From positions 2,146,331-2,210,330 of the forward strand of contig BCIM01000002.1 in assembly GCA_039545315.1 (NCBI GenBank): DNA of 64,000 bases, given 5' to 3'. Position 1 is the stretch's first letter; the number at the start of each line of letters is the position of its first letter. This DNA is from Kondoa malvinella. Lineage: Eukaryota > Basidiomycota > Agaricostilbomycetes > Agaricostilbales > Kondoaceae. Shown piece by piece: positions 13,658 to 24,845 of this stretch. A program made the position numbers and the translations under genes. Below the pieces are notes generated by a model. The model had not been told where the DNA came from. It ran no database searches and saw only the letters and a program-made list of their open reading frames with translations.

Positions 13658-14984
13658 TCACACGAATACGTTTAGACTCTCCTGATCCCCACCTGGTCCA
13701 CAACTATCAAGCGACCTCGAGACATCTGTTGATCCTATTCTGTGTAGACGAGCTCGAGATTGGGACGAGGCGCAAAGTTCCGCTGACAGCAAGTCAGTCA
13801 GTCTTCCAATTATCGAAGATTCGCCCACCTCAAGAACATGTCGAGCACGCTGATCATACCCGCTCTGCTTCAAGTCAAACCGCACCTCTCCATGTTGCTC
13901 AAAGAAGGCTAACATGCTGGCCAGCTCTGTAGGAGACAGCACTGGTCCTACGAGTCCAATGTGCCGTATGCTAGGGGAGATAAAGGCTAGCGAATCGGCT
14001 GCCAGCATTCTGCAGAAGTGGACTCGAAGTAGGCTTGGAAGATCGGCGAGATAATCGTATCTTGCTGGTCTGGACTCGCGCTTGAAGCATCCCACCACAG
14101 ACAGGTCTTCTATCTGTGGTCTGTGGAGCACAGGCCGTTATACTGTCGACGAAGCCATCCATCCCAAGTTGACTGCAGTTCATGATGATGAGGGTTCGGA
14201 TACTTGCACAACGACAAATTAGGTGCTCCAGATCTTCATCATCCAGAAAGCAGCCATGTAATTGAAGCTCTTGTAGACTGACTGGCATTATGGGCCTGCG
14301 TCCACAGATGGTCTGAGAACGCTCTCGGAAAATGAGAATTTGCGCACCAATCTGAGAACTCCTCAATCTCATATCCCGCCAGACAGAGAGTTCGGATGGT
14401 GATCGGGTCAGCCATGACTGATAAAATATCCGCTTCTTTCCACGAATCGCATAGACGGTTAAGGAGCCTAATTGGGGTAGATCTGAACCCGAGAGCTCGT
14501 AGTTTTGGCAAGGCGCGAATACACTGCACTATTTCAGAATGGGCTTTCTTGACCAATGGAGGATGGAGGAATTCTTGGAGATGAGGAAGTAGACGGATGA
14601 GGTGTACCAAAGATCCGAAACCCACAGGCAAAGTCGATCAATTTGTCGCTCGCAATACTGTCATTTTTCAGGTCGAACTCCAAGCTCTTGACTAGTATGC
14701 TGACAGTCGGATTTTTCAGCAAATGGGTGACTAGCTCAGGTATCTGTTCGACTGTCTTGATCCTGATCTCTTCGTACAGCGCTCGACCACACATCGCGAA
14801 ATTCAGCTGCTTTGACACTGTAAGGCAGGCGAGCATTGTCTTTCTGTCGTCGATGATTCTGAAGTGCAAAAAGACTAGGCAGCGGGGATCAAGAGATAAG
14901 TAAGTTATGCCTAAAGGCAGAGTGCAGGAACATACCCATTTCCCATATTTCTACACTCAATCTGGAAGCAGCAGAGGTAGCCAT
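13658..14984 (-). CDS. F-box-like leucine-rich-repeat protein (copy 1), possibly degraded
   Basis: The first exon encodes MATSAASRLSVEIWEM, the start of a basidiomycete-type degenerate F-box, and splices to the CLTVSKQLNFAMCGRALYEE segment. Later exons show leucine-rich-repeat periodicity (LQELQLHGCFLDDEDLEHL and onward). Such proteins are usually SCF ubiquitin-ligase adaptors that bind Skp1 through the F-box. It is clearly paralogous to the gene at 15670-16771. An intron with a GTGCGC donor near 14347 links two exons well. Two other frame changes (near 14635 and 14130) have no typical intron: one could use an 85-nt GTATTG...CCAAG intron and the other a 37-nt GTCGAC...CACAG intron, but the first would remove sequence that is coding in the paralogue. 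It may be a pseudogene. Confidence 0.6.
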
Positions 14985-15669
14985 GGTACCTCACCACTGG
15001 ACATACAGCGTTCAGCGGACACCAAACGAAGATAGGACAATTTACTCACGGCCAGATCCTGCTGATGGCTATTCACCTGTCCCTATCACACTCCTGAAGC
15101 CCGAAGCTCTTGTATTCTTTGCCCAGGCTGACTTGCTCTTGAAAGACGCGGTGAAGGCAACGATCTTGCAGAGTAGGGTGTGTTCATCAGCACACAGCGA
15201 GTCTGTCCGGCTACTGACTGCGAAGCAATGTTAAGAGCGTGGTCTTGAGACTCTGTTGGCAGTACTCTGGAGCTTCCTCTGTCGAGCTATTTGGTCGATT
15301 GGAAGCACTTCGCAGGGCGTATAGTAGAAGCCTCAAGGAGGGTACTAATTGAGGCGGGACCGTCGCGATGCGCTGTTGGCCTTATTGTTGACGTCGCGGT
15401 GTCACGTCAACAAGTCCTCCATGAGGATGATGAGCTTGCTCTCGTCCCTAATCTACCGGACCCCTGTATGCACTTCCTGGCTCAGAAACGTTTGCTTATA
15501 CTTCGAAGTGGTCGCTTGCTCATACAACTCCCTTCCCCTTAGGAGACTTGGAGCCAAACCCTTCGCTGACGACAGGTTGGTGGTATCAGTCTTTGTAGAC
15601 CAGTGTGAGATTAGGTCGATCAGCGAAATTCCGCTGAAAGGCATTCGTCAGCTACTGCCGATAGAGCAT
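14985..15669. other. spacer between tandem F-box paralogues
   Basis: This lies upstream of copy 1 and downstream of copy 2. A minus-strand open frame at 15453-15644 has no start context, no match to either paralogue and no other support. I see no gene. Confidence 0.4.
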
Positions 15670-16771
15670 TCAGTGTCCGCTTACAGCAAGCAACTTCCGA
15701 GATCTTTCGTCGAACTCGCATCCTTTGAGTATAAAGGTAATCGTCCTCGTCGGTTCAAACAGGTGGACATTGCTTGCTATTTCCGCGGCGCTCAGTACCT
15801 TGCCTAACAAGGTGACGAGATGGAATTGAGAGCCGACCCAAATAAGCGAGTCCACGGCTATGCTGGCGCCAGAGAACGAGGCTTCTTTTAGACTGGGAAG
15901 CTTCCAAAGATAGAAGTAATTGTCAAGATCCAAGGCGGATTGGTCTTGTAAATAGCAGCAGACTGTGAGCTCTTCTAAAGGCGGCGGAGAGTCGATGATG
16001 TTTTCCGCGAAGGCGTTTGCGGAAGGAAGAATGCAGTGTTCGAGTTGCAAAGTATTCAGACCAGAGCAGGCCCGCAGTAGAGATGTCAACCCGCTGAGGC
16101 CCATGTTGCAATGCGCCAACATGAGGTGTCGAAGTCTATGCAGATTACCAGGAGCACTGCAGCATTCGATTCAGCGAAGAAGTGTAGTGATCTGATCCAC
16201 TTACGAGGGCACAAAGATGCGCAAATTGGAAAAATAGGAGATATGCAGCGAACGAACATTGCGTCGAGGAAGGCTGGATAACTCCCAGAGGCCGCATACT
16301 GCTGAAAGCGTCGCGCTTGTGGGGTAAGATAGACCAATGGTGGATAGCTCCTCCAAGTTGTTCACAGCGGGTCCTATCAGAGGGAGAACCTTTCATGAAG
16401 ATGGGCAAATTGTGCAGCTGCCGTAGTGTAGGTACAAGTTGGATCAAACACGGGATGGGAGCAAGGTGGATGCCAATGTTTTCAAGGTGATCAGGCGTTG
16501 TGTCCGGGTCCATTTGAAACCCTAGATACTTCACAAGCCGTTGCTTGGTAGGAAAAGCGAGAAGATGAAAGACTAGCAGGGCTATTTGCTTGTAGTTGGT
16601 TATGACGATTTGTCGATATAGGACGATGCCGGTGAGAGCGTTACTGATGCATTTGGAGACCGTAAGGCAGAAGGAGAGGGTTTTCTTGTCGTCGAGCGGG
16701 TGCAGATGAGAGAGAATCATTTCCCACACCTCGACAGAGAGCCTAGAAGCCACGTCTGATGTGTTATCCAT
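15670..16771 (-). pseudogene. F-box-like leucine-rich-repeat protein (copy 2) with a frameshift
   Basis: It starts MDNTSDVASRLSVEVWEMIL, the same degenerate F-box as copy 1, with the conserved CLTVSK...LYRQI segment. It then shows leucine-rich repeats (NNLEELSTIGLSYPTSATL; LRHLMLAHCNMG; LNTLQLEHCIL) and ends in AVSGH. A normal intron joins 16205 to 16156. Near 16391 the frame slips by one base at an AAA run: upstream reads ...LHNLPIFMK, downstream reads VLPLIGPAVNNLEEL. The only possible intron there would be 16 nt, which is too short. So the copy is either a recent pseudogene or contains a sequence error. Family role if intact: substrate adaptor of an SCF ubiquitin ligase. Confidence 0.6.
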
Positions 16772-18455
16772 TTTGATAGACAGTCTGTAGCAAATGATTG
16801 CATCAGTCTAGGGCTGTCGTTCGCCGCAAGCGACCTACTACAGCAGCACCACAGCAGCTATCTAGCGCCTTCTGGAATGCCTTCCGTTCCACCCAACACA
16901 ACGTAGCCGAATTCGATGCAAGGTTTCGTGTTGCAGAGCCGTATAGATCAAGACTCTTGTACTTCTAATTGACGGACAGCCAGCAGCGTTACCTTGACGG
17001 GCGCATGGGCTTTCCAACCAAAAAAGAACGTCGTCTGTTGCTTTCCAACCGCCAGACGAGCGACAAAAACGAAGCGACACTTCTTTTTTCCTCTGAATGG
17101 TGATCACAGCGCGTGATGTCACGGCACTTTCAAGAATGCTGTACTGTCTTCCACACAATAGCCTCGAACGACGAAAGGATCAGTCCGAATAGTAGTCTTC
17201 GCTGGTCTTCTCGACAGTGGGAAAGTCCGAGTGGCCCTATCAATATCCTCGACGGTATTCGAGAAGGAACCGCTGCTAAACTATAGCCGGGCGACGACAG
17301 GACTCGTGTCTATTACCAGCGGGCAGGATGAAATTTGCATCACCAGAAATCTATCCCTTCTGCTTCCCTATCTGTCTGTTTCTTGGCAAAGAGCAAAGGT
17401 CTCGTCTTGCATGATTACGGTGATGCATCGCGCACTGAGATCATGCTGTAAGACGACCCAGGCGATTCGGGGCTTCCATCTTTCAACTTGTCTTAACGAT
17501 CCTTGTGCTTTCGTGACGCAATCTTCATACAGGCCCTGTAGTCTCTTCGGCTGCGCCAGGAGCCTATCATACATTTTGTTGCAGATCGAAAGGGCAAGAG
17601 GAAAGACGTAAGATGCTCTTTGTCGGAGACTTTCACAAACGGGGGGCGAAGCAGGAGGTTGGGAAGGTGCACAGGGCGTGCGTTTGTGTTTCTTCGAGAC
17701 ACCTACGCTTCAGTTCACTAGCGAAACAACCCGCTGCGTTAAAGAGGTTGCAACTCGATGTAAGCTTTTTACTTTTCGCCTTCATGACGTGCTGAAATGG
17801 TAGACAGTCGGATTACTCTGATCGTACCGTGTCTTCTACAAATATGCGCTACATGATGACTTGCATACTTTCGAGTCCTTTTAAAGGTCGCTGCCCCTGG
17901 GATAGCGGATGCGCTGTCTGAGCAGCTTTTCTATTATATCGTCATGTTGTCGGAGCGTAGAGTACAATGTATCCTGTATCGAGTGCTCATTCTCTGTCCT
18001 ACAAGCTGTTTCCTTACTGCTCAACGCGTCACGCTTCCCCGCGTTTCGGCGCGCGGTGCCGATCGTCGGTAGATCCTCGCTCGAAAGAGCAGCTGCCTGC
18101 TTGTCCCTAGAGCCTGATGTGATGCACTTCTCCTTCTATCTGGTTCATTGACACCTTGCCCTGCATTTGCGCTTGTCTCTGACCATCGCGGGTTCCAAGA
18201 CTTAATAGTTCCGGGCGGGCTGGTAAGATAAGGAGAGTGCCTGGTCAAATTATATGCAATGGCTGCATTGGGAATCTGCCCAGGCATATCTAAAGCTTTC
18301 GCAAAGCTTCTTGGGTTGATTCTCTCGGGCAGTACCTTCTTGGCTCGCGGACCCTCTGACGTGCCAATCTTTTCTTCCGTCTTGGCTTTGTTTCTGCTCC
18401 TCTTTCCAGTTCACGACTCACCCCAGCCTCTTTCATCACACATTCACAGCAAATC
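16772..18455. other. 1.7 kb region with no firmly supported gene
   Basis: This separates the F-box pair from the secreted-protein gene. Open frames occur on both strands (for example 17231-17611 plus, 18259-18522 plus), but they lack splice continuity or motifs. One minus-strand candidate is listed separately at 17368-17574. The last 200 bp should contain the promoter of the gene starting at 18456. Confidence 0.45.
17368..17574 (-). CDS. candidate 68-residue protein
   Basis: An intact frame starts at an ATG in a good context (CAACAAAATG) and encodes a mixed-charge, soluble-looking protein (begins MYDRLLAQPKRLQGLYEDCV). It has two central Cys-containing stretches and no signal peptide. I see no family. 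It could also be a chance open frame, since the plus strand is also open here. Confidence 0.22.
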   Translation of the reverse strand: MYDRLLAQPKRLQGLYEDCVTKAQGSLRQVERWKPRIAWVVLQHDLSARCITVIMQDETFALCQETDR

Positions 18456-20476
18456 ATGCACGGCACTCTCATTGCTTTCGTTTCGCTCGTCGCAGCTGCA
18501 TCAGCTCAATACAACCAGGTAAACATTCATTCGTCCACCAAAATATGCAATTCTTCTCAACACTTTTTTGTGGTCGCAATAGACTAGAAACCTTACACCA
18601 GATGGTAAGCTTCTCTATAGCCTGCTTAGCTCTCAATCTCATGTCAAATTCGCGCAGGTTACTGGCAGTAAGCTCGCCCTTTTGCCTTGGCATTTTTACA
18701 TTGCTGAGCTGTGCCTTCCCGTGATAGCAATCGTTACTTTGGCATCCTCAGTCAATCTTCTTTCGGCGACTACAACACATTATGTCCCAACCAGACTTTC
18801 ACCGAGGAAGAAAGTCAGTTTGAACTGTGCAGAATTTATGCTTCAACAATAGCTTATGATTCTTTTTTGGCTAGTGAGGAGCAACTTCCCAGACTCTGAT
18901 CTCCCGCCATGGGAGCTCATTGAAGAGTTTGGTCCGACACCAAGCGGTGGATCGGGTTTCGCTGCTGTGGTAAGTTTGGCACATGTCAGTACATCAATCA
19001 AGGTCTCACCAGTCTTTTGTCCATCTAGGTGCCGGTAAATCTTGCTATTAACCAGTATGCCGAGCTCTGGACTGATTGCATTGTCCTTCCAGGAAATGAA
19101 CAAGGTCTTTCGAACTTACACATAGAGGAATAAAGTGTATGCTGACGTTGATATCAGGTCGTCGTGGTCTTCAAAGGCAACCCACAGATCGAAGCCAACC
19201 TACCTCTCGACGTCGTCTCTTGGTCAGTGATTCCTGGCATGAACGGTACATGCGACGAATGCACTGCGAACGCCGCCGCTGTTCAAGCATATTTGGAGAT
19301 CAAGGAAGAGACCAACGACTTTGAAGCTACCCTAGCGAGATATGCTGGTGCTGTAAGTCATGCTGGGCACTCGGTGAAATCTGTTATTGATGCAAGGATT
19401 TAGGGTCTCGTCTACGCTACCACTGGTCTAGGATGTGGGCTCGATTTCCTCCTATGCAATAGTCTGTCGCTGATTATCTCCTGCACACAGTCGGTGGCAT
19501 GTTGTCCCTCTTGCACGCTGTCGACTTCAACCGCCACGATGCTTGGTATGTGCGTTTGCATGTCCATCAATCAACGTCTAACAGTCAGATACAGGTACTC
19601 GCACACCCAAGGCACTCCACGCACGTGAGTCGTCTGGCTGACTCAACCAGGGCATGTCTCAGTGATTATACATCCACGAACAGGTTCAACCAAGGTTAGT
19701 ACACCCAAGTCGATATGTACTCAGGTCATGTACTCATTCATCTATAGCCGGTGTCGACTTCTATAACCTGAGATTCAACGGAGAAGCTGGTGAACGTGGT
19801 GTCTGGGTAAGCAGTCTGCCTTGATGCGACGGTCCTTTGCTCATTTCAGATTTAGGGCAACGACCAAATGGTTAACCTCATCCCTGCTTCTGAAGACTAT
19901 GCTCATGCTGGAACTGCTTTCCGCGTAAGACACTACCTATCTAGCTTACTATCATGGTTTGACCGAGGTGCAATTCACAGTACTATGGCGTCAATGCTAC
20001 CTCCAACCAGCCAAACTGGAACATTTGCTGGCCTGAGTAAGTATCAGCTACAAGAGCATCGTCTTGAAAAGCTGATTGTATTTACAGCCTTGACCCTCTT
20101 GCTACCGCTTGCGAGCCTTCCGGTCAATTCGTTGATGGAATCACGCCGTCTCCTCTACAAGGTATGATACCGTTGGCCCCGTGTCAAATGCGCGCGCTGA
20201 CTGTACACAGACCACTACTTCTCATGGACCAACGTCGGACAATGTGGTCCTCCAGCCAGAGACTACGAAGTCATCAACAGCTTCATTACTGAAAACTACC
20301 CAGCCAACTTTTCTATCGCTGGCTACTACAACCTTGCTCAAGATCTGCCAACGCCTGTCGAGAACACGCGCGCAGGTGCCAACTACGGCGGTGAATTCGC
20401 AACCCAATCCGAAGCAGCACTCCAGGCCCGGGCAACAGGTCAATGCAGCAAGTTCAACGTCAACGCCTGTCTATGA
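18456..20476 (+). CDS. secreted orphan protein, about 13 exons
   Basis: The first exon is a signal peptide (MHGTLIAFVSLVAAASAQ) ending in an intron directly after the cleavage region. About a dozen short introns (GTAAG.., ..TAG) then split a protein of roughly 420 residues. Recognisable pieces are WHNRYFGILSQSSFGDYNTL, LPPWELIEEFGPTPSGGSGF, VVFKGNPQIEANLPLDVV and NRHDAWYSHTQGTP; the last and longest exon ends in GQCSKFNVNACL. Several N-x-S/T sites and about ten Cys fit secretion. There is no transmembrane segment and no GPI signal. I recognise no catalytic family; an extracellular enzyme or host/surface interaction protein are both possible. The intron density is the highest in the window. 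Confidence 0.7.
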
Positions 20477-20756
20477 AGAGGACAAACTTCGATTTACATA
20501 CTGCCCAACGACAGAGTCATTCCTTAGATGTCGGTATATAGAGTAAAGACGAAGAGATGAAACACGCATAGGAGATACCAATACTTTCGCATGCAATTCA
20601 TACACTATGCATCATCTTTTTTGCCGTGCTCTATTTTCCGGATAACACAGATTCATCCAAGTCGGGCAACGCATGCTATTATCACGTAAACGACCGCCCG
20701 ACCTATACCTGACAAATTATACCCAGTCACAGAGCCTTGCAGCAAACCAAAGTATC

Positions 20757-22184
20757 ATGAGTATCTCTCTTGGGCTATCTCGTATCAATCTGCTGCTGCA
20801 ACATTTGTCTTCACCGCAACTCAAAATCCCTATCATCCATGTCGCCGGAACGAACGGGAAAGGCTCTGTCTGCGCATATTTGGACTCTATTCTCAGTCAA
20901 TCAGGCCTGTCTACCGGTCGCTTCAACTCGCCGCACTTGGTGACTGTGAACGACTGCATCACGATCTGCAACAGGCCGATAGCGATGGAATTGTACACTC
21001 AGCACAAGGCTAGAGTCGAAGCAGTCAATGCGCAGCACAAGATAGAAGCTACGCCATTCGAGCTCTTGACAGCAACAGCCTATGAAGCTTTCGCTCAAGC
21101 GCACCCAGCCCTAGATTGTGCTATAATAGAAACGGGCATGGGAGGAAGAGACGACGCTACCAATGTAGTACCTGAACCTCTCTTGACTATCTTGACTTCA
21201 ATCGAGCTGGATCATCAAGCTTTCTTGGGAGATACCATCGAAGAGATTGCAACTATCAAGGCTGGCATCATCAAGGAAGGCTGCCCATCCATCATCGCAC
21301 CGCAAAAGCACGATATCACTTCGTTGATACAGCGGATAGCAGACGACAAGAATTCTGTTTTGTATCAAGCAAAGACAGCAAAAGTCAAAGCTAGAAGAGC
21401 GCTATTCTCTCTCCCTGACGGACCGAATACCAACAGCTCAATGCGACATCAGAACTATATCGCAGCACATCTACCGCTACAAGGCGACTATCAGCTCGAC
21501 AACAGCTCGACAGCCGTACTCGCGGCATATCTACTTCATGCTCTTCCGCGATGTCGACAAAGAGTACCTCAGCTTACGCTCATCAATACCAACTCCATCA
21601 TAGACGGCATAGAACGAACGACATGGCCAGGTCGACTCGATTGGCTATACCTTGTCAATCGTGAAGGCCAAAAATTACAAATGCTTGTTGATGGAGCCCA
21701 TAACGCTTCGTCAGCTGTAGCACTACAACAGTATCTCTCTACCTATGCAGAAGATGCGGATCAAGAATTTATCTACATTATCGCTTCTTCTGCACCAAGA
21801 GATCCAAAAATGTTGCTAGAACCGCTACTTCGTGGTACAGCACATCGAGCGACCATCATCGCTACAACTTTTTCCGACCCAGAAGGGATGCCTTGGGTCA
21901 AGCCCAACGATCCTTCAAGGATATTGGAAGCGGCTTTGCAATGCGGAGTTGATAAGAATCAGTGTCTGCAAGCGAAAGATGCCAAGGAGGCTGTTGAGAT
22001 GGCGCGAACGATGGTAGAAGCGGATACTGGAACAGTCGTGGTTGCTGCGGGTAGTTTGTATTTAGTAGCGGATGTGATGAGGTTACAGCAGCAAGGGATG
22101 AACGGTAAGCGCAAATTTGCTGACTCAAAGTGTGCGCTGACAGATCAGTACAGGTATAGGCTATGGCTAGCCTGTGATGTGTAA
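20757..22184 (+). CDS. FOL3: dihydrofolate synthase / folylpolyglutamate synthase family
   Basis: I chose the ATG at 20757 (MSISLGLSRINLLLQHLSSP) because Fol3-type proteins begin there; an in-frame ATG at 20673 would add 28 unconserved residues. The P-loop HVAGTNGKGSVCAYLDSILS, the IIETGMGGRDDATN motif and VDGAHNASS are the hallmarks of the Mur-ligase-like folate synthase family, and the length (about 475 residues) fits. The enzyme adds glutamate to dihydropteroate to make dihydrofolate. The coding region is almost a single exon. The last codons are uncertain: unspliced reading stops at 22184, while an intron with a GTAAGC donor near 22107 would end the protein in a short GIGYG tail or a 15-residue alternative. 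Confidence 0.88.
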   Translation: MSISLGLSRINLLLQHLSSPQLKIPIIHVAGTNGKGSVCAYLDSILSQSGLSTGRFNSPHLVTVNDCITICNRPIAMELYTQHKARVEAVNAQHKIEATPFELLTATAYEAFAQAHPALDCAIIETGMGGRDDATNVVPEPLLTILTSIELDHQAFLGDTIEEIATIKAGIIKEGCPSIIAPQKHDITSLIQRIADDKNSVLYQAKTAKVKARRALFSLPDGPNTNSSMRHQNYIAAHLPLQGDYQLDNSSTAVLAAYLLHALPRCRQRVPQLTLINTNSIIDGIERTTWPGRLDWLYLVNREGQKLQMLVDGAHNASSAVALQQYLSTYAEDADQEFIYIIASSAPRDPKMLLEPLLRGTAHRATIIATTFSDPEGMPWVKPNDPSRILEAALQCGVDKNQCLQAKDAKEAVEMARTMVEADTGTVVVAAGSLYLVADVMRLQQQGMNGKRKFADSKCALTDQYRYRLWLACDV

Positions 22185-22304
22185 CTGTCTGAATGGGAGA
22201 CTGGAATGAAGTCGACATGAGCCATCGTTGCTACGAACATGATCCAAGGTGTGTTGCGAATGCAGCTATTCATCCTGATGTTGTTACTAACAGCGTGTCT
22301 AGTT

Positions 22305-24712
22305 CTAGCTGCTTTCTGCCCTGCTTCGCTCCTCTGCCAGGCTCAACTCAATAGCGAATCGCAGATCCTCGTCCATCTCTTCCTCTTCAGGCGGTACGGC
22401 ATGCTCTTGCAATTGAGCGGACAGAAGAGAAGCCGACGCTGCAGGATTCTGTGGCGGATTGGCCTTGATTGGACTAGATGCGGGTGAGGGAGAGCTGCGA
22501 ATAACGTCGGCCCAACCTCTTGTCACGTTCGTAGCCTTGCTGGGAGTATTTGGGGACGTTGGACTGCCAGTTAGATCCTGGCGGTATGATGAGCTAGATG
22601 GGGAAGGCAATGGCCAACGCGATTCAACTTCAAGGTCTAGAGTTGCGGAGGTATGGCGGTAATCGGTTGGCGAAAGCGATAGTGAGAGATTGGGCGAGGA
22701 AGCATTAATCATGGCTTCTTCTTCAGCTGTGAGCTCCAAATCGTCTATTCGACGAAGGACATCTGTATCGTAAACTTGGTATTCTGCATCTTCGCGGCTG
22801 AGCATGAAGGCAAGCGAAAGGCTCTCTTGATCGTTCAGCCCATCTACGTTATGGTATCGCAGAGTCTGAGCATGTTGCGTGTATTGAGCTTCTTCTCTTA
22901 GCTCTTGTTGTGATTCGTAGACCGAGGTGTGCAACTCCCGATCATCTATCCCGAATCAGACATGTTCTGGAAAATTCAGACTCTTTGCTCACCAAGACAT
23001 CGCTCTGCTCTAGTAGATACTCTGCTGCGCATTCCCCTTTCTGCTCAACATTAGCATCTATTCCTCTGCTAGAGGAGACGACTCACTCTTACTCCGATTC
23101 ACGCCCACCTCCCTACAGCTATAGCTAAACAACCTATCCCCAACAGCAGCCAACACACTCGTACAATCTCCATCCACCACCAAACTAGACACTCTCCACC
23201 TTCTCTCATCCACCGCACCATTGACTAGCGCTCTTAACGCATGTCGATTGATGCTCCTCTCATTCAATGTTCGGACAGGTTGTAACGAAAGCGGATCGAA
23301 AGCGGTGATTTGTCCAGATAGGCATCCGACAAAAATCAACAAGGACGTAAGGGCGAGCGAAGTGATTTTATAGCCTTGAATTTGAAGACATCGAGGTGTT
23401 GAAGGAACAGACCAAGAGTGGATGTAGACTGAGCCATCTTCTGAGCCTGTTACGACGTAGGTAGTGCTTCCGAATGGTTGGGTTGTTGATGAAAGGGTGA
23501 AATCTACCGCGATTGCTGTTATGGGCGAAGCGGATGGTACGGAACAAGTTATCAAAGTGCTTGTATCGTAGGAATAGCGAGAGAAATGCGAGTCTCCAGT
23601 TCGATGAATGAGAATGGAATTGGTAGCTAGATCCGGTTCAAGATGAGCGGCTTCTTGTTCTCCAGCGATAATGACGGGTTGATCGAAAGACCGAAAGTTA
23701 TATCGACCAATACACCCTTGTCCAGTCAAGAAGAGATAAGGAGGTGCCAAGATGGCTTTCCCTATTTTGACAGGCATCTCATCATCCATCATCCTATCCT
23801 GCTCTTGCATCGCCCAGATGATCGTTCGACTCGCTAAATCCCATATCACGACTTGTCCATCCAGCCCGACAGCAACACATAGATCTTCAGTAGTAGCTAT
23901 AGCCGTGACGGAGCGATTGAGTCTTCCTAAATGTTGAGATTCCCCTCGACCAACGGAAGAAAGCACGTTGAACCGGACGTTGCCTGATCTCATTCCCCAT
24001 AAGACGGCAGGTAGAGTAGAAATAGAGACACATGTAATTGAATCTCCCTCATCAGCTGGTAGGAGTGGAGAAGGGAAACCATCGAATCTCCTTCCTGTTT
24101 GTGAACCGACTAGAGCGTTAGGTGGACGATGAAAGCCTAGACCGGTAAAGGTAGAAGCGATGATGGAAGTATTGTTTGGTGTGATGGCCAGGTTGGTCAA
24201 GTGGGAGATCTTCAAGTCGACGTTGTACTGCGCTGAACGAGCTTTGCGCCATCGCCTGTCCACTTTTACTTAGCTCTTACATCTCACATTGAGAAGAAGA
24301 CTAAGGAAACGGACTGTAACAATTTTGTGCGAAGAATGTATTCCCCTCTCCAGCTAGAAGGATCCACTCTTCTGCCCGGAACGTTTTCCGCTCCAAAGTT
24401 GGTCAAGAAAGCCGTTCGCCAGCTCGACTCTGAATTGGCTAATATGAACCAATATCTGCAAACTCGTTCAACGGCCGCTAGTGCTTGAGCTGGTAATTGC
24501 GCAAAGACATGCAAGAGGACTTCTTCTGGAATAGATTGGATTGATGTTCGAGCGCGGTATGGTTTCACGGATAAGGATTTGGATCGTTGATCTGCCTGAT
24601 CAGTTTGTGATGGGTCGTGTGAGCCATGTTGGGTAATTGGCGCAGCGTCAAAGTCAGAGTTCAATTCGTTGTGTTCAAGTTGCGAGGCAGTATTAGATAC
24701 AGTGTCCAGCAT
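22305..24712 (-). CDS. UFO1: F-box / WD40 / UIM protein, UFO1-like SCF adaptor
   Basis: Four exons (24712-24315, 24255-23093, 23057-22993, 22934-22305). Exon 1 holds an F-box at about residues 60-105 (IQSIPEEVLLHVFAQLPAQA ... VCRYWFILANSESSWR). Exon 2 is a WD40-type propeller (blades around LCVAVGLDGQVVIWDLASR and YVVTGSEDGSVYIHSW). The C-terminal exon is acidic and carries two ubiquitin-interacting motifs, SLSLAFMLSREDAE and EDLRFAIELSLAEE. F-box plus WD40 plus UIMs is the arrangement of yeast Ufo1, an SCF subunit that delivers substrates such as HO endonuclease for degradation. The 22992-22935 intron needs a CGGGAG acceptor. Divergent start with FKBP, 133 bp apart. Confidence 0.82.
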
Positions 24713-24845
24713 AAAACAAAGGCGAAGAGACAAGAGGAGCGAGGCGAGAAAGGTCCTCTGAATTGCTTGTTTGCTGTTGCACCACTGAAGTCGTTGATGC
24801 TGTCCAAGCCCGCGTCATATTTCTATCTCTGTATTCAAGTCAGCC

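Noticed and set aside
20673..20756. Upstream in-frame ATG of FOL3 at 20673
   Set aside because: It adds unconserved residues; family members start at the MSISLGLSRI position.
22305..22934. The UIM-containing minus-strand exon as a separate gene
   Set aside because: It has no own start or promoter, and joins in phase to the WD40 exon through the 23057-22993 exon, matching the Ufo1 architecture.
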